Shown: positions 40,090 through 50,742, counted from the first letter of the stretch. The stretch is DNA of 64,000 nucleotides from an uncultured Gammaproteobacteria bacterium (GCA_943788815.1 CALSRS010000001.1:1487501-1551500), one strand, 5' to 3'. Notes: generated from the sequence alone by a model not told the origin. Translations and numbers: made by a program.

Positions 40090-42038
40090 TCGATATTTTT
40101 AGACGCTCGCGTAATTTTAATTAATAAAATACTTCCGGCAATGATCATTAAGGTAACACCGAATATCGTTAATGTCATACCACAGATTGCTGCCAACACA
40201 AAAACCAGTCTTTCAATATTTGTCAGGTTTGCGATCATGTATCCTTCAATCCCTACAGACAGCATGATGATAGCCACACAGGTCACGATCGTCACACCGC
40301 AGATCATTATTATTGTGTCGTCCATTAAAAGCGCTGGTGAATAGACAAAAATAAATGGCAGAATAAATGCAACGACAGCAATTCGAGTTGCATACGCAGC
40401 TATTATCAATGGGTTCTCTCTGGCGATGGCCGATGCTGCGTAAGCTGCTACGGCAACTGGTGGAGTTATGGCTGATAAAACGGCGTAATAAATCAAAAAT
40501 AAATGGCTGCCCATTAGTGAAAAACCTAATTCGGCCAATCTGGGTCCAATCAAGACTGCTGCCAGAATATAGGCACTGGGGGTTGGCATTCCCAAACCAA
40601 GCATGATAGTCAATAGGCCGGCAAACACCAGGGTAATAAATTCATTTTGCCCAGCAACAATGATAAGTAAACTTGAAAATTTACCTGCCAATCCTGTCAT
40701 AGATATTGCGCCTATCACCAGTCCTGCTGCGGCACAGGCACCGGCAACCCCAACCATACGCATCGTCGTTTCAGATAGTAAATCAAAAGTAATATGAAAA
40801 AGATTTTTCACAATCGCAAGGAAACCTTGTGACCAGCGGATCTTTTTCACATTATAAATTATTGCTACCAGTGCGGTTGCAGCTACTCCAAACAAGCCTG
40901 CATAGGTGGGTGTATAACCAGTCAGCAGGCCCCATGTAACAGCCACCAGGGGAACAACAAATAATCCCCCTGAAAATAAAGTTTGTTTTAATGGGTTTAT
41001 CTGCTCTGCATCAATACCTTTAAGACCCAAACGTCTGACACGGACATCTACCTGCATAAAAATTGCCAAATAGTACAATAGTGCTGGGATAATTCCGGCA
41101 ATAATAATGTCTCGATAAGGGAGGCCTGTATATTCGGCCATGATGAATGCTGCAGAACCCATCACCGGCGGCATCAATCCACCGCCAGCAGAAGCGGCAA
41201 CTTCAACTGCCGCAGCAATACTTGGCCTAAACCCAGTCTTGATCATCATGGGGATAGTGATACTGCCGGTTGTTACTACGTCTGAAGTTGGGCTTCCTGA
41301 AATCATCCCATAGACACCGGATCCAACTACGGCAACCTTTGCCTGACCTCCGGCTTGTCTGCCACTAATCCAGGCTGCAAGTTGAAAAAAGAAATCAGAG
41401 CCACCAGTTCGAGCGAGAATAGTGCCAAACATAACAAACAAAAAAACATAACTGCCTGCAACCCGGATAGGAATACCGAATAAGCCATCAGTAGTATATA
41501 AAGAGATATCCAGAAAATGATTCAGCGAAATTCTACCGTGTCCCATTACGCCAGGAATTACGTGGCCAAAAAGATTATAGGCAATAAATATTAATACTAT
41601 ACCGGTTAAACCTAAGCCTACTGTCCTTCGCATGGCTTCAAGAGTAAGCAAGACAATGATAATTCCAGTGATAATATGTCCTGTAGCAAGTGGATCAAAT
41701 AATGCTACCCGTGTTTCTATTTCATCTGCATGTAAAACAAAAAATACTCCACATAAAAATGAAGCAATGGCGAGTATTGTATCGTATATACCTATATCAG
41801 CTGTTTCATCACAAGAAGATGACGGCGTCACGGCAAGAAACGTTAACATTAACATCTGTGACAAAAAAATGACTGTCAGTGTCAATACGCCTTGAACAGA
41901 TATTGTATTTGAATAAATCACGCTAATGGCAATCAAGGCGGCAAGACTTTTAACCACATTAGCTTGCCAACCGGAAGATTCCCTTGCTTTGCCGGTATCG
42001 ATTGATAGTGCAATGAGATTTCTGTAATTACTCACCAT
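40086..42038 (-). CDS. TRAP transporter fused 4TM/12TM permease (TAXI type)
   Basis: 650 aa; SGSPTSDVVTTGSITIPMMIKTGF, GGGLMPPVMGSAAFIMAEYTG, MLGLGMPTPSAYIL. Confidence 0.88.
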   Translation of the reverse strand: MVSNYRNLIALSIDTGKARESSGWQANVVKSLAALIAISVIYSNTISVQGVLTLTVIFLSQMLMLTFLAVTPSSSCDETADIGIYDTILAIASFLCGVFFVLHADEIETRVALFDPLATGHIITGIIIVLLTLEAMRRTVGLGLTGIVLIFIAYNLFGHVIPGVMGHGRISLNHFLDISLYTTDGLFGIPIRVAGSYVFLFVMFGTILARTGGSDFFFQLAAWISGRQAGGQAKVAVVGSGVYGMISGSPTSDVVTTGSITIPMMIKTGFRPSIAAAVEVAASAGGGLMPPVMGSAAFIMAEYTGLPYRDIIIAGIIPALLYYLAIFMQVDVRVRRLGLKGIDAEQINPLKQTLFSGGLFVVPLVAVTWGLLTGYTPTYAGLFGVAATALVAIIYNVKKIRWSQGFLAIVKNLFHITFDLLSETTMRMVGVAGACAAAGLVIGAISMTGLAGKFSSLLIIVAGQNEFITLVFAGLLTIMLGLGMPTPSAYILAAVLIGPRLAELGFSLMGSHLFLIYYAVLSAITPPVAVAAYAASAIARENPLIIAAYATRIAVVAFILPFIFVYSPALLMDDTIIMICGVTIVTCVAIIMLSVGIEGYMIANLTNIERLVFVLAAICGMTLTIFGVTLMIIAGSILLIKITRASKNIE

Positions 42039-42123
42039 TGAAATATCCAGGATGCAATGACTGCAATAAGAAATTAGTGTTACAGCAGAACAGTATAAAG
42101 TATTTACAAAAGCAACATTCAGC

Positions 42124-43113
42124 TTATTCGATAATTCCTGAAGAGGTGTACACTTCGTTTGCTCCAGGGTGATAGGGAATTGTTTTTGATGACACCATTA
42201 ATTTGGTATCTAATGGCGCCATCGCCGTATGGACTGATTTCAAGCTATCTATATTACTTATGAGTGCCGTTGTTATTTTACTTACAATTTCGTTTGAGTA
42301 AGTGTCAAGGGCGAATAGATGTGCTGACAAAGATACCGTCAGGACATCAGAATCATTCCATTCATATGCGCCTTTTGGAATTGTATATATAATAATTCCA
42401 AATTCTTCGGCTACCTGTTTAGCCGTTTGTTCTGTTACCGGCAATAACACAACATTAACTGCATCTGCTATTTGCAAAATAGAACTATGTCCCACAAAAA
42501 GAGAGTTAAAAATTGCATCAGCACGCCGGTCGCGGATCAAGTCACCTTGCTCATCGGATGCAGCAAAGGTAACACTGCCACCCCATTGTTTTATTTCATC
42601 AAGAGTTGCACCGGCTGCATTTATGAGTGCCTCACCCACCTGGCTCGAAATATTTCCCCGACGGTTTAATAAAATACGTATGGGAACTTATTTTTGAATA
42701 ATTTCCTCCAGGCTAGACACCTGGTATTCTTCCACGAAAGATTTACTGACTACCAACTGCATAGGCGCCCAATTATACAGTACTGCAATAGTGCGTAAAT
42801 TCGTATGTGACTGAGTGAATGGAGCTTGCCCGTTATTTGCTATTTTGGCCTCGGCATCATGCACCAGTGCAATTTCGCACCTCCCCTCTGCCAGACCACG
42901 AACATTAGCAAACCCACCACCAGAAGTCTGATAAGTAATTGTTGAGTTGGGATAAGATGACTTGATGGCAGCATCTATCCCGGTTCCCAAAAGCGACCAT
43001 AGGCCACTGGGGCTGGCACCGCACAATGTAATGTTTCTACTTTGCTCAGGTTCTAATTGAGAACAAGCAGACAAACCAAGCAGTATAAAAACTAAATATC
43101 TAATATTTTTCAC
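42124..43113 (-). pseudogene. TAXI-family TRAP solute-binding protein interrupted by one in-frame TAA
   Basis: ORFs 42688-43113 and 42124-42639 share a frame (48 nt apart). Readthrough of the TAA at 42688-42690 gives ...SSLEEIIQK*VPIRILLNRRGNISSQVGEALINAAGATL... Confidence 0.8.
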
Positions 43114-43204
43114 TCAGAATACCCGGTGTCTGGCACATCGCCATCTAACATATACAAGTAAATATAATAATGTATTTATACTAATATCGCTCATTATCGT
43201 CATG

Positions 43205-43705
43205 CTATTTCATGCTTGCATCAATTAAATTGATTAAATACCTGCTTATAAAATTATTTTTCATGGATATAGGAACATGTAAGAAAGCAAATTTAACATT
43301 GTTTTTGATTGAATATTCGCTCATCAGGTACATGGAAAAATTACATACATAAGTACCCGCATCATATGTTTTGGTGGTTCCCTGGATTAAAGGTAAACCC
43401 AGGTTGCAAAACAGATAGTCCGGACCAACATCTCTAATCCTGCAACTCTTTTGATTCTCTGTTTTGTAAAGATTCCTGGCCTTTCTTTCGATACGCAATT
43501 TTCTTGCTGTTGGATGCTGCCCCAGACCAATGATTAAATCTGGACGATTTATCTCGAGCGCCGATAAGAACATTTCATAATTAAATTCAACATCAAATAC
43601 TTTTTTAGCAATATTCGGACTGTTAGGAAATTCAGAAACAATCTTTTCTGTGATATTTTCATTGAATTGCCTGTAAGGTTTAAACCCGTAAATAAATGTT
43701 TGCAT
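43205..43705 (-). CDS. Pyroglutamyl-peptidase I-like (C15) protein
   Basis: YGFKPYRQFNEN, PDLIIGLGQHPTARKLRIERKARN, AGTYVCNFSMYLMSEY, FLHVP. Confidence 0.7.
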   Translation of the reverse strand: MQTFIYGFKPYRQFNENITEKIVSEFPNSPNIAKKVFDVEFNYEMFLSALEINRPDLIIGLGQHPTARKLRIERKARNLYKTENQKSCRIRDVGPDYLFCNLGLPLIQGTTKTYDAGTYVCNFSMYLMSEYSIKNNVKFAFLHVPISMKNNFISRYLINLIDASMK

Positions 43706-43818
43706 TAGAGAATCGAAATTAATATAAATATAAAATACAATTTAAGTGTACCTTCACGCAATTCAAAAGAAGATATCAATAGCTATCCAGTAAATATAAG
43801 TAGAAAATTACCATTACC

Positions 43819-44076
43819 ATGCCGGATAATTCACCTAAGATAAATCACGATGAGTACCTCGATGCAAAGGGATTGAACTGCCCTTTGCCGGTACTAAAGA
43901 GCAAACTCGCCTTAAATCGGATGAATTCTGGTCAAATTCTGTGTGTCGAGGCAACAGATCCTCATTCAATTATTGATTTTAAAGCATATTGTGCGAGATC
44001 TGGCCATGAAATTATTAATTTAATTGAAGCTGACAAGGTCATTACCTTCTATATCAGGCACAAGCTCAATAAATAA
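43819..44076 (+). CDS. TusA-family sulfur-carrier protein
   Basis: DAKGLNCPLPVLKSKLALNRMNSGQILCVEATDP with conserved CPxP. Confidence 0.9.
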   Translation: MPDNSPKINHDEYLDAKGLNCPLPVLKSKLALNRMNSGQILCVEATDPHSIIDFKAYCARSGHEIINLIEADKVITFYIRHKLNK

Positions 44077-44175
44077 CATCAAATTATTCCTTACATATAC
44101 TTCATTTGGGGGATACACACGAATCTGAATATCATGTATATCTACCAAGCTTATCAAATTAAATTTTGGTGAATT

Positions 44176-45195
44176 ATGTCTGGAGAAAAGATCCTAATCG
44201 TCGATGATAGCCCAACGACCAGTGACATGATTAAAATGTATCTGGAGACTTTAGATTATGAAGTCCCATGGATGACAGACAGCGCAGAATCTGCAATTGG
44301 CCTGGTAAAAGAAAATTCCCCCGATCTGGTCTTAATGGACATTAATCTTGGAGAAGGGATGGATGGGATTGATGCCGCAGATATTATGATGAAAGAATAT
44401 AAAATCCCCGTAATTTACGTCACCGCTTACTCCGACAAAACAACCCTGGATCGAGCCAAAGATACAATTCCTTTTGGTTTTATTAACAAACCATTTCGTA
44501 TGGACGATTTAAAAGTAAATATAGAGATTGCACTAATGCGAAATATCATTACTCAGGAAGAAAGAGATCGTAACATCGAAGAAAAAATTTACCAGGATCA
44601 TGTAAGCAGACTTGAATTCTTTTTGTTATCAGAAGCAATGGACCATCTGGTGTCTGGTGTTGTAGTAATAGATGATAATTTAAATATTTATTACGCCAAC
44701 AAAGCAGCAAACAACATAATAGATTCTCGAAAACAATTTAAAAGCAAGAATGGAAAATTTGAGATAACCAACAGAAAGACTCGAATAGAATTTCTTGAGA
44801 AATTAAAAAAAAGAAAAAATATGGTACTGACCATAGATACTGAGAAAATAGACTTAAATATATTAATATTTCCGATAGACAATCCGTCCGCTTATAATCT
44901 TGATGCAGCTTCAAGTTTCATAATATTCCTGTTTGATTCAGTCTGTAATGCAGACAAAATTGAAGAAGTGGTGCGAACTCTCTATAAATTATCTCCCACA
45001 GAAGCAAGGGTTGCATCTCATCTGGTATTCAATCCATACCTTACTGACGTTGCGGCAAAAATGGGCATTACTTACCATACTGCACGCACCCATTTAAAAA
45101 AGATTTACCTAAAAACAGAAACCAATAAACTTCCTGCTTTGATTCAAAAAATAATTACCGGACCTGCAGGAATTTTAATTCATGCAAAAGATTAA
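44176..45195 (+). CDS. Response regulator: REC, middle (PAS-like) region, LuxR-type HTH
   Basis: ILIVDDSPTT...LVLMDINLGEGMDGID...PVIYVTAYSD...FINKPF; C-terminal LSPTEARVASHLVFNPYLTDVAAKMGITYHTARTHLKKIYLKTET. Confidence 0.85.
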   Translation: MSGEKILIVDDSPTTSDMIKMYLETLDYEVPWMTDSAESAIGLVKENSPDLVLMDINLGEGMDGIDAADIMMKEYKIPVIYVTAYSDKTTLDRAKDTIPFGFINKPFRMDDLKVNIEIALMRNIITQEERDRNIEEKIYQDHVSRLEFFLLSEAMDHLVSGVVVIDDNLNIYYANKAANNIIDSRKQFKSKNGKFEITNRKTRIEFLEKLKKRKNMVLTIDTEKIDLNILIFPIDNPSAYNLDAASSFIIFLFDSVCNADKIEEVVRTLYKLSPTEARVASHLVFNPYLTDVAAKMGITYHTARTHLKKIYLKTETNKLPALIQKIITGPAGILIHAKD

Positions 45196-45198
45196 TTA

Positions 45199-45624
45199 CT
45201 AAGACTCTTCATTATTACTTATAGTGTAGCTATGAGTTATTTTTGCTGTCTTACCCAGCATAATAGAGGCTGAGCAATATTTTTCAGCCGATAGATTTAT
45301 CGCCCTATCAACCTGCTTCTCTTTCAGATCTTTTCCGTTTATTAAAAAATGTAAATGTATCTCCGTAAATACTTTGGGTTCTGAATCTGCCCTTTCTGCT
45401 GTAATTTCCAGCTGGCAATCATTCACCTCCTGCCGACCTTTGGTCAAAATGCTGACCACGTCATAGCAACTGCAAGCCCCCATAGCCAATAATAGTGTCT
45501 CCATAGGCCTGGGGCCCAGATCACGACCACCTCCCTCAGGAGGACCATCCATGATAATCCTGTGACCTCCAGGTGATTCACCAACAAAGGCCGCGCCACC
45601 TATCCAGTTGATATTTGCCTTCAT
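45199..45624 (-). CDS. OsmC-family protein
   Basis: RPMETLLLAMGACSCYDVVSILTKGRQEVNDCQLEITAERAD...KYCSASIMLGKTA; conserved Cys pair. Confidence 0.9.
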   Translation of the reverse strand: MKANINWIGGAAFVGESPGGHRIIMDGPPEGGGRDLGPRPMETLLLAMGACSCYDVVSILTKGRQEVNDCQLEITAERADSEPKVFTEIHLHFLINGKDLKEKQVDRAINLSAEKYCSASIMLGKTAKITHSYTISNNEES

Positions 45625-45713
45625 GCATTACTCCATATAGTTGTTTAACAAGAAAAAGGGTAACATTGTAAGATGCAGGTATCTAACTATCAAAATATTT
45701 GAGTTTTATATAA

Positions 45714-46364
45714 GTGAGCAACAGTGACGTGGAAAATACATCAACATACTCTCATGAGGAATTAATTGAACGATTTCTTGAGCATTGTCACCGAAAGATG
45801 TACCCATCAAAACAATTGATTATTCGTGAAGGTGACCCATCTCGAGATCTTTATTACATTATCAGTGGCTCCGTTTCAGTTCAGGTTGAAGATGCCAAGG
45901 GGCGTGAAATCGTTTTAGCCTACCTTAACCCTGGTGACTTTTTTGGCGAACTGGGCCTATTTGATGAATCTAATAAACGCAGTGCGTTTGTACGTGCAAA
46001 GGAAAAATGTGAAATTGCACAGATTAGCTATGAGCGCCTGAAAAAATTAAATGTCGTACTTCCAGACCTGTTGCTGGATATTGCATCTCAGCTAGCCATA
46101 AGGTTACGCAAGACCAGCCGCAAAGTCAGTGACCTGGCTTTAACGGATGTAAAAGGCCGTGTGGCAAGGGCACTGCTGGACTTATGCAAAGAGCCTGATG
46201 CTATGACTCATCCTGAAGGAATGATGGTGCGCATAACACGGCAGGAGTTGGGGAGGATAGTAGGATGTTCGCGGGAAATGGTGGGTAGAGTTCTAAAAGA
46301 TCTGGAAGAAGACCACCTGATTACAGTATCCGGGAAATCAATAGTTGTATTTTGGACCCGCTAG
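45714..46364 (+). CDS. Crp/Fnr-family transcriptional regulator
   Basis: cNMP-binding fold IIREGDPSRDLYYIISGSVSV...PGDFFGELGLF; HTH ITRQELGRIVGCSREMVGRVLKDLEE. Confidence 0.9.
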   Translation: MSNSDVENTSTYSHEELIERFLEHCHRKMYPSKQLIIREGDPSRDLYYIISGSVSVQVEDAKGREIVLAYLNPGDFFGELGLFDESNKRSAFVRAKEKCEIAQISYERLKKLNVVLPDLLLDIASQLAIRLRKTSRKVSDLALTDVKGRVARALLDLCKEPDAMTHPEGMMVRITRQELGRIVGCSREMVGRVLKDLEEDHLITVSGKSIVVFWTR

Positions 46365-46472
46365 TCGATATCTGCCCTCCTAGCTTGACAAGCTGGGGAT
46401 GAGCAACGAAAATTCACAGCCTTACAAATTTCGCAGATTATCCAATTAATTTTGAGGTAATTACATCATTTT

Positions 46473-46549
46473 GGCTACGTAGCTCAGCCGGTTAGAGCAC
46501 GGCACTCATAACGCCGGGGTCGGTGGTTCAAGTCCACCCGTAGCCACCA
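46473..46549 (+). tRNA. tRNA-Met (CAU), elongator type
   Basis: GGCTACGTAGCTCAGCCGGTTAGAGCACGGCACTCATAACGCCGGGGTCGGTGGTTCAAGTCCACCCGTAGCCACCA; cloverleaf folds by eye, anticodon loop CTCATAA. Confidence 0.96.
46505..46549. repeat. att direct repeat, left copy
   Basis: 45 bp CTCATAACGCCGGGGTCGGTGGTTCAAGTCCACCCGTAGCCACCA, identical to 52943-52987. Confidence 0.95.
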
Positions 46550-46711
46550 ATACCAACGGTTTCCGAGGAGGTGCCTAAAAATTTCCTCCCATAGAATGCA
46601 TTTCCTCCCATAGAATAATACACATTGCTCCATTTTAGAGCACAAAAGTTCTCAAATGTTCTCTTATTTAGATGGCCTAATGTATCCAGTTAGACGCACA
46701 AAAGTATTATC

Positions 46712-47764
46712 TTATTTGCTTTTAAATGTATGCGGCCTAACTACTTTTGGTTTTCTTCTGTAATGTTTTTGTGTAACTGCTTTAGAAGAATGATCAAGAA
46801 GATCCGTAGCATGATCTTCTGACGTATCACTCGCTGTCTTCGCCCTAAGATCACTCTCAGCAAACTTCATTACCAAATCTGTTTCATTAATTGCTTTCTG
46901 TTGCCAACGTTGCCAGACAGAATTGAACCCTGATGTTGTCCGATCTTCTTTAATGTAAGGTTGCCCAACATTTGTATGGAATAACCACAGAGCGACAATC
47001 TTTTTTCTAATAGATTTGGCATACTCTATTGCTTCTAATAGTTCATCAGTCCATTCAATGATTATCTTCTTGCCTGTTTTGTTCTGGGTAACGTGTATTC
47101 CATCCTCTTTTAAATCTGATAATTTTATAGAGAGGATATCTCCCTTCCTTAATCCTGTGAGCTGCTTGATAGGAACATAAGCCTTGACAAGTTTACTTGC
47201 TACAGTTAACGCCTCTTCCAGTTCCCAGTCTTCCACATATCGATTTCTCGATTTAGGCCCATATTTAATAACATTTCCCTTAATTGGGTGTTGGTCAATT
47301 AACCCCCATTCAATTGCCATGGTATAAGCGTGACTCATAATTGAGATCATCCTGTTTGCTGTAGCCTCACCTCTAGATTCACCTATTTTTGTTTTGATCT
47401 GATAAGCGTGCTTGGCCTTGAAAGAATGGATATTCATATGGCCAAAAACTTTTATCAGATCGTAGATGAGTCTGTTTTCTCTTTCCTGAGTTGCGAGGGA
47501 TTTCTGTGGAATGACTTTAGATTGATATGCCTCAAGAAGATCACCTACTGATTCTGCATCCTTCTCGATTTCCAACCTGTTAGCCCATACCCTCAACGCT
47601 TCTGGATATGATTTGCTTAGTTTAAATTCCGTTTTTCCCTCCCATAAGTCCTCTTGTCCTGAAGGTACACGATAGCGATAAGCTCCATCCTTCCAACGCC
47701 AGCGAGCTGGTAACCCTGTGTTTTCTTTGTTGCGTTTCTTAGGAGGCATTTTTATGTGACCCAA
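46712..47764 (-). CDS. Tyrosine recombinase / phage-type integrase
   Basis: VPIKQLTGLRKGDILSIKLSDLKEDGIHVTQNKTGKKIIIEWTDEL...DLRAKTASDTSEDHATDLLDHSSKAVTQKHYRRK; catalytic-type R...R...H...Y pattern. Confidence 0.85.
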   Translation of the reverse strand: MGHIKMPPKKRNKENTGLPARWRWKDGAYRYRVPSGQEDLWEGKTEFKLSKSYPEALRVWANRLEIEKDAESVGDLLEAYQSKVIPQKSLATQERENRLIYDLIKVFGHMNIHSFKAKHAYQIKTKIGESRGEATANRMISIMSHAYTMAIEWGLIDQHPIKGNVIKYGPKSRNRYVEDWELEEALTVASKLVKAYVPIKQLTGLRKGDILSIKLSDLKEDGIHVTQNKTGKKIIIEWTDELLEAIEYAKSIRKKIVALWLFHTNVGQPYIKEDRTTSGFNSVWQRWQQKAINETDLVMKFAESDLRAKTASDTSEDHATDLLDHSSKAVTQKHYRRKPKVVRPHTFKSK

Positions 47765-47961
47765 TTAGGTTCTTCTTCTCTCTTATAACTATAGCCTACT
47801 CCCATCATTTGTAGGTAGTGTTGCCGAACAACCAGCGGCTTTCCATCTGGTCTTATCCTGGTTTCTAGTGCCAATTGACGAAGCACTTTTACCTGAGATG
47901 ACCAACGCTTTTTGCCAGTAATCTCCTGGATTTCTTTGTCTGTCAGATGTAGGTGATTCAT
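47752..47961 (-). CDS. Small DUF4224-like protein
   Basis: 69 aa LTDKEIQEITGKKRWSSQVKVLRQLALETRIRPDGKPLVVRQHY; lies between integrase and DUF3631 genes and overlaps both slightly. Confidence 0.6.
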   Translation of the reverse strand: MNHLHLTDKEIQEITGKKRWSSQVKVLRQLALETRIRPDGKPLVVRQHYLQMMGVGYSYKREEEPNWVT

Positions 47962-49136
47962 ACCGCTACTCCGCTACCTTCCTTATATTGTGCGGGTTTC
48001 AGGGCATATTCATCCGCTACCTGCTCATTAGGGGTAGCGCATTGAAAATCGCTGAAAGGCGCGTTATTACTAGCAAGTAGCGTAGTAGCGCTTTGTTTGG
48101 GCAAATATCGAGAGAAAGCCTCATTGAAGTCATCCAAGCGGTAGCCCTTCTTATTGGTACCGCCGATCTTTATGTCTTTTGATCGGATGCCAAATCTCTT
48201 GAGAAGCTGTGACAGGTTGCGCGAAGATAGCGCTCTCCCATTCTTCCAATCTGACCAGGCTCGTTCTTCCATACCATGTAGCGACTCCAATAGTTGATCA
48301 GTCCATATCCTGTCTGTACCTTGTTCCTCAAACGTGGTTTTGATGTCTAGTAGCAACTGGGTTTTGATTGAATCCTCATCCTCTTCGGCTTGCGTTAATC
48401 CTATTGCTGCCTGTCTGGTTATTTCTGGCCAATTCCCTCCCGCTGCATATGCAATGGCAAATAAAGGCATCCAATTATCTGCAGCCCTGTCATGGAGCGT
48501 ATCAGGTATTTTAGGATCAGCTATCCTTATTACCTCTGAGTTATCATTAAACCATCGGATACATTTACGCTTAATAATTACACCATCTAGTTCTTTTAAC
48601 CTGGATACAGATTCTCCTTCCATTTTTCGCCGCATGGGGATCAGGATAGATCTATCAATCAGGGTATCTTTTAGGGTGCCAATTACCGCTACAGCCTTTG
48701 GCGCCCAGGTTGAGAACTTCCTCGGTTCGTGGTCGTCTCCAACGTTTCGGATCACATAAGCCATATCCTTGGAATGTCCTGAATTTATGATCCCGTTAAT
48801 CTCCTCACACTTCCTCAGAAAAGTATCTGCTTCGTCTATTAGTAATGTCGGTCTCCATTTCTCGGTAGTACGAAATAGCGCTGATGGACTTATATTAGAT
48901 GCTGGAATAGGTCTATGTACTAATTTCAGTAACAGGCTCATAACTGTTGATTTACCGCACCGTTTTTCAGGAGAGGATAGCGTTAATAAGGGGCATATCC
49001 TTCCGACATCAAACGTGTATGTATGCACAATCCATAAAGCAATAGCCTCAGTTGCATGATCGGGTAATACAACATACCGCTTTAATGTCTGAACTATCTC
49101 ATCAAGTAGATCAGCGCCATTTACTTGTGTATCCCG
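47958..49136 (-). pseudogene. DUF3631-domain protein, N-terminally truncated
   Basis: Open frame continues upstream of the ORF-track start (49028) as RDTQVNGADLLDEIVQTLKRYVVLPDHATEAIALWIVHTYTFDV, then hits an in-frame TGA about 30 bp from the IS end; EKRCGKSTVM Walker A, LLIDEADTFL Walker B. The usual upstream primase-type portion is absent. Confidence 0.72.
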
Positions 49137-49215
49137 TCAAAGCATATGAGACAGAATTGAGCTGATTTCTAAGAGAGACTTCTGATAAGTTAAACTTATA
49201 AATAGGAGTCTCATT

Positions 49216-49575
49216 ATGAGCAATAATAGCGAGAAATTAGTTAAAGATATACGTCGTCGTACCCGTAAGAAGTATTCCTCTGAAGAAAAGATCCGAATTG
49301 TACTGGAAGGGATGCGTGGAGAAGAAAGCATTGCCGAGCTGTGTCGCCGTGAAGGATTGAATCAAAACGTGTATTACCGCTGGAGTAAGGAGTTCCTGGA
49401 AGCGGGTAAACAGCGTCTGGCGGGCGATATAAAACGGGAAGCAAACTCCACTGAAGTGACCGACCTGAAGAAAGAAAATGACCAGCTCAAACGCCTGGTG
49501 GCTGACATCATGCTGAAGAACGAGGTACTTAAAAAAAGTGTGCTTGGCTTGGAGTCGACCTGGGAAGACGAATGA
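49216..49575 (+). CDS. IS3-family transposase OrfA
   Basis: KYSSEEKIRIVLEGMRGEESIAELCRREGLNQNVYYRWSKEFLEAGKQRL HTH_Tnp_1. Confidence 0.92.
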   Translation: MSNNSEKLVKDIRRRTRKKYSSEEKIRIVLEGMRGEESIAELCRREGLNQNVYYRWSKEFLEAGKQRLAGDIKREANSTEVTDLKKENDQLKRLVADIMLKNEVLKKSVLGLESTWEDE

Positions 49576-50558
49576 GTCTTTCAGCAGCTGAAAAGCTGGA
49601 AGTGATCCGCTTGGTAGAGGCGTCGGAATTACCCGTGAAACGCACTCTGGCCGAGTTAGGTGTGAGCCGCAGCAGTTTCTATCGTTGGTATCGGCAATAC
49701 CTGGATGATGGTCCAGAGGGCCTGGAGCCAGATAATCGGTCCCCGAGACAGTTCTGGAATAAGATACCTGAGATGGTGAAGGAGCAGTGTCTGGAGCTCG
49801 CGTTACAGTACCCTGACAAATCGCCTCGGGAACTTGCCTGGACCATCACCGATGAGCACAACTACTTCATCTCGGAATCCAGCGTTTATCGACTGTTAAA
49901 GCAGTACGATCTCATTACCAGTCCTGCTTATATCCTGATGCAAGCGGGTGATTCGTTTCAGAATCCAACACGACGAGTCAACGAGCTTTGGCAGACTGAC
50001 TTCACCTACTTTCGTATTGTTGGTTGGGGGTGGTATTACCTGTCCACTGTTCTAGATGATTACTCCCGCTACATCATTGCCTGGAAGTTAACAACCAGCA
50101 TGGCAGCTGATGACGTGAAGCAGACGCTGGATGCGGCGATTGAGACCACGGGAGTCAACGAGATAACGGTCAAACACCGACCTCGCTTACTGAGTGATAA
50201 CGGGCCTTGTTATATCTCCTCGGAATTGAAGGATTATCTGAGTAAATATCAGATGCAACACACCCGTGGCGCACCGTACCATCCCATGACACAAGGCAAG
50301 ATAGAGCGATATCACCGCTCCATGAAGAACGTCGTGAAGCTGGAGCACTATTATTATCCGTGGGAACTCGAACATGCTATCCGGCAATTTGTACAATACT
50401 ACAATCATGAACGTTACCATGAGTCACTTGATAATATTACGCCGGCAGATATGTATTTTGGCCGCTATCATGAAATTATGGATAGAAGAACCATTATCAA
50501 ATACGAAACATTACAACAGAGGAGAAAGGAAAATTTAAGAATATATATAAATCAGTGA
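49572..50558 (+). CDS. IS3-family transposase OrfB (DDE integrase core)
   Basis: VNELWQTDFTYFRIVGWGWYYLSTVLDDYSRYIIAWKL...LLSDNGPCYISSELKDYL...YHPMTQGKIERYHRSMKN. Confidence 0.95.
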   Translation: MSLSAAEKLEVIRLVEASELPVKRTLAELGVSRSSFYRWYRQYLDDGPEGLEPDNRSPRQFWNKIPEMVKEQCLELALQYPDKSPRELAWTITDEHNYFISESSVYRLLKQYDLITSPAYILMQAGDSFQNPTRRVNELWQTDFTYFRIVGWGWYYLSTVLDDYSRYIIAWKLTTSMAADDVKQTLDAAIETTGVNEITVKHRPRLLSDNGPCYISSELKDYLSKYQMQHTRGAPYHPMTQGKIERYHRSMKNVVKLEHYYYPWELEHAIRQFVQYYNHERYHESLDNITPADMYFGRYHEIMDRRTIIKYETLQQRRKENLRIYINQ

Positions 50559-50644
50559 AACAAGACTATAATAGTTAAAAGTCTCTCTTAACATTTACGC
50601 TATTTTGTCCCAAATCTTTTGACGACTTACACTAAAGACAAAGT

Positions 50645-50685
50645 GGTCGGAGTGACTTGAGAAATATTCTCTTTTGTCTCCGACC
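50645..50685. repeat. REP-like palindrome, left of protease gene
   Basis: GGTCGGAG-TGACTTGAGAAATATTCTCTTTTGT-CTCCGACC with internal GAGAA-ATA-TTCTC hairpin. Confidence 0.8.
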
Positions 50686-50742
50686 CCATTAGTTGCTTTG
50701 ATGTCGTATAAGATACGAACGATTATTAGTGTATTTGTTTTG

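Larger units (their letters stand above)
49170..50590 (+). mobile_element. IS3-family insertion sequence
   Basis: Terminal inverted repeats TAAGAGAGACTTCTGATAAGTT (left) and, reversed, TAAGAGAGACTTTTAACTATTA (right); contains orfA and orfB. Confidence 0.85.

Noticed and set aside
9641-43113. Possible stop-codon reassignment or suppression as an explanation for the interrupted genes
   Set aside because: Interruptions use different stops (TAG, TAA, and TGA in the relic), while the other genes terminate normally with all three; independent mutations or sequencing errors are simpler.
49525-49575. Programmed -1 frameshift at the A7 run in IS3 orfA/orfB
   Set aside because: OrfB is in the -1 frame and open from the A7 run, but the in-frame heptamer (T AAA AAA) is not ideal and orfB has its own overlapping ATG (ATGA). 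This is ordinary IS3 biology, not worth a separate claim.
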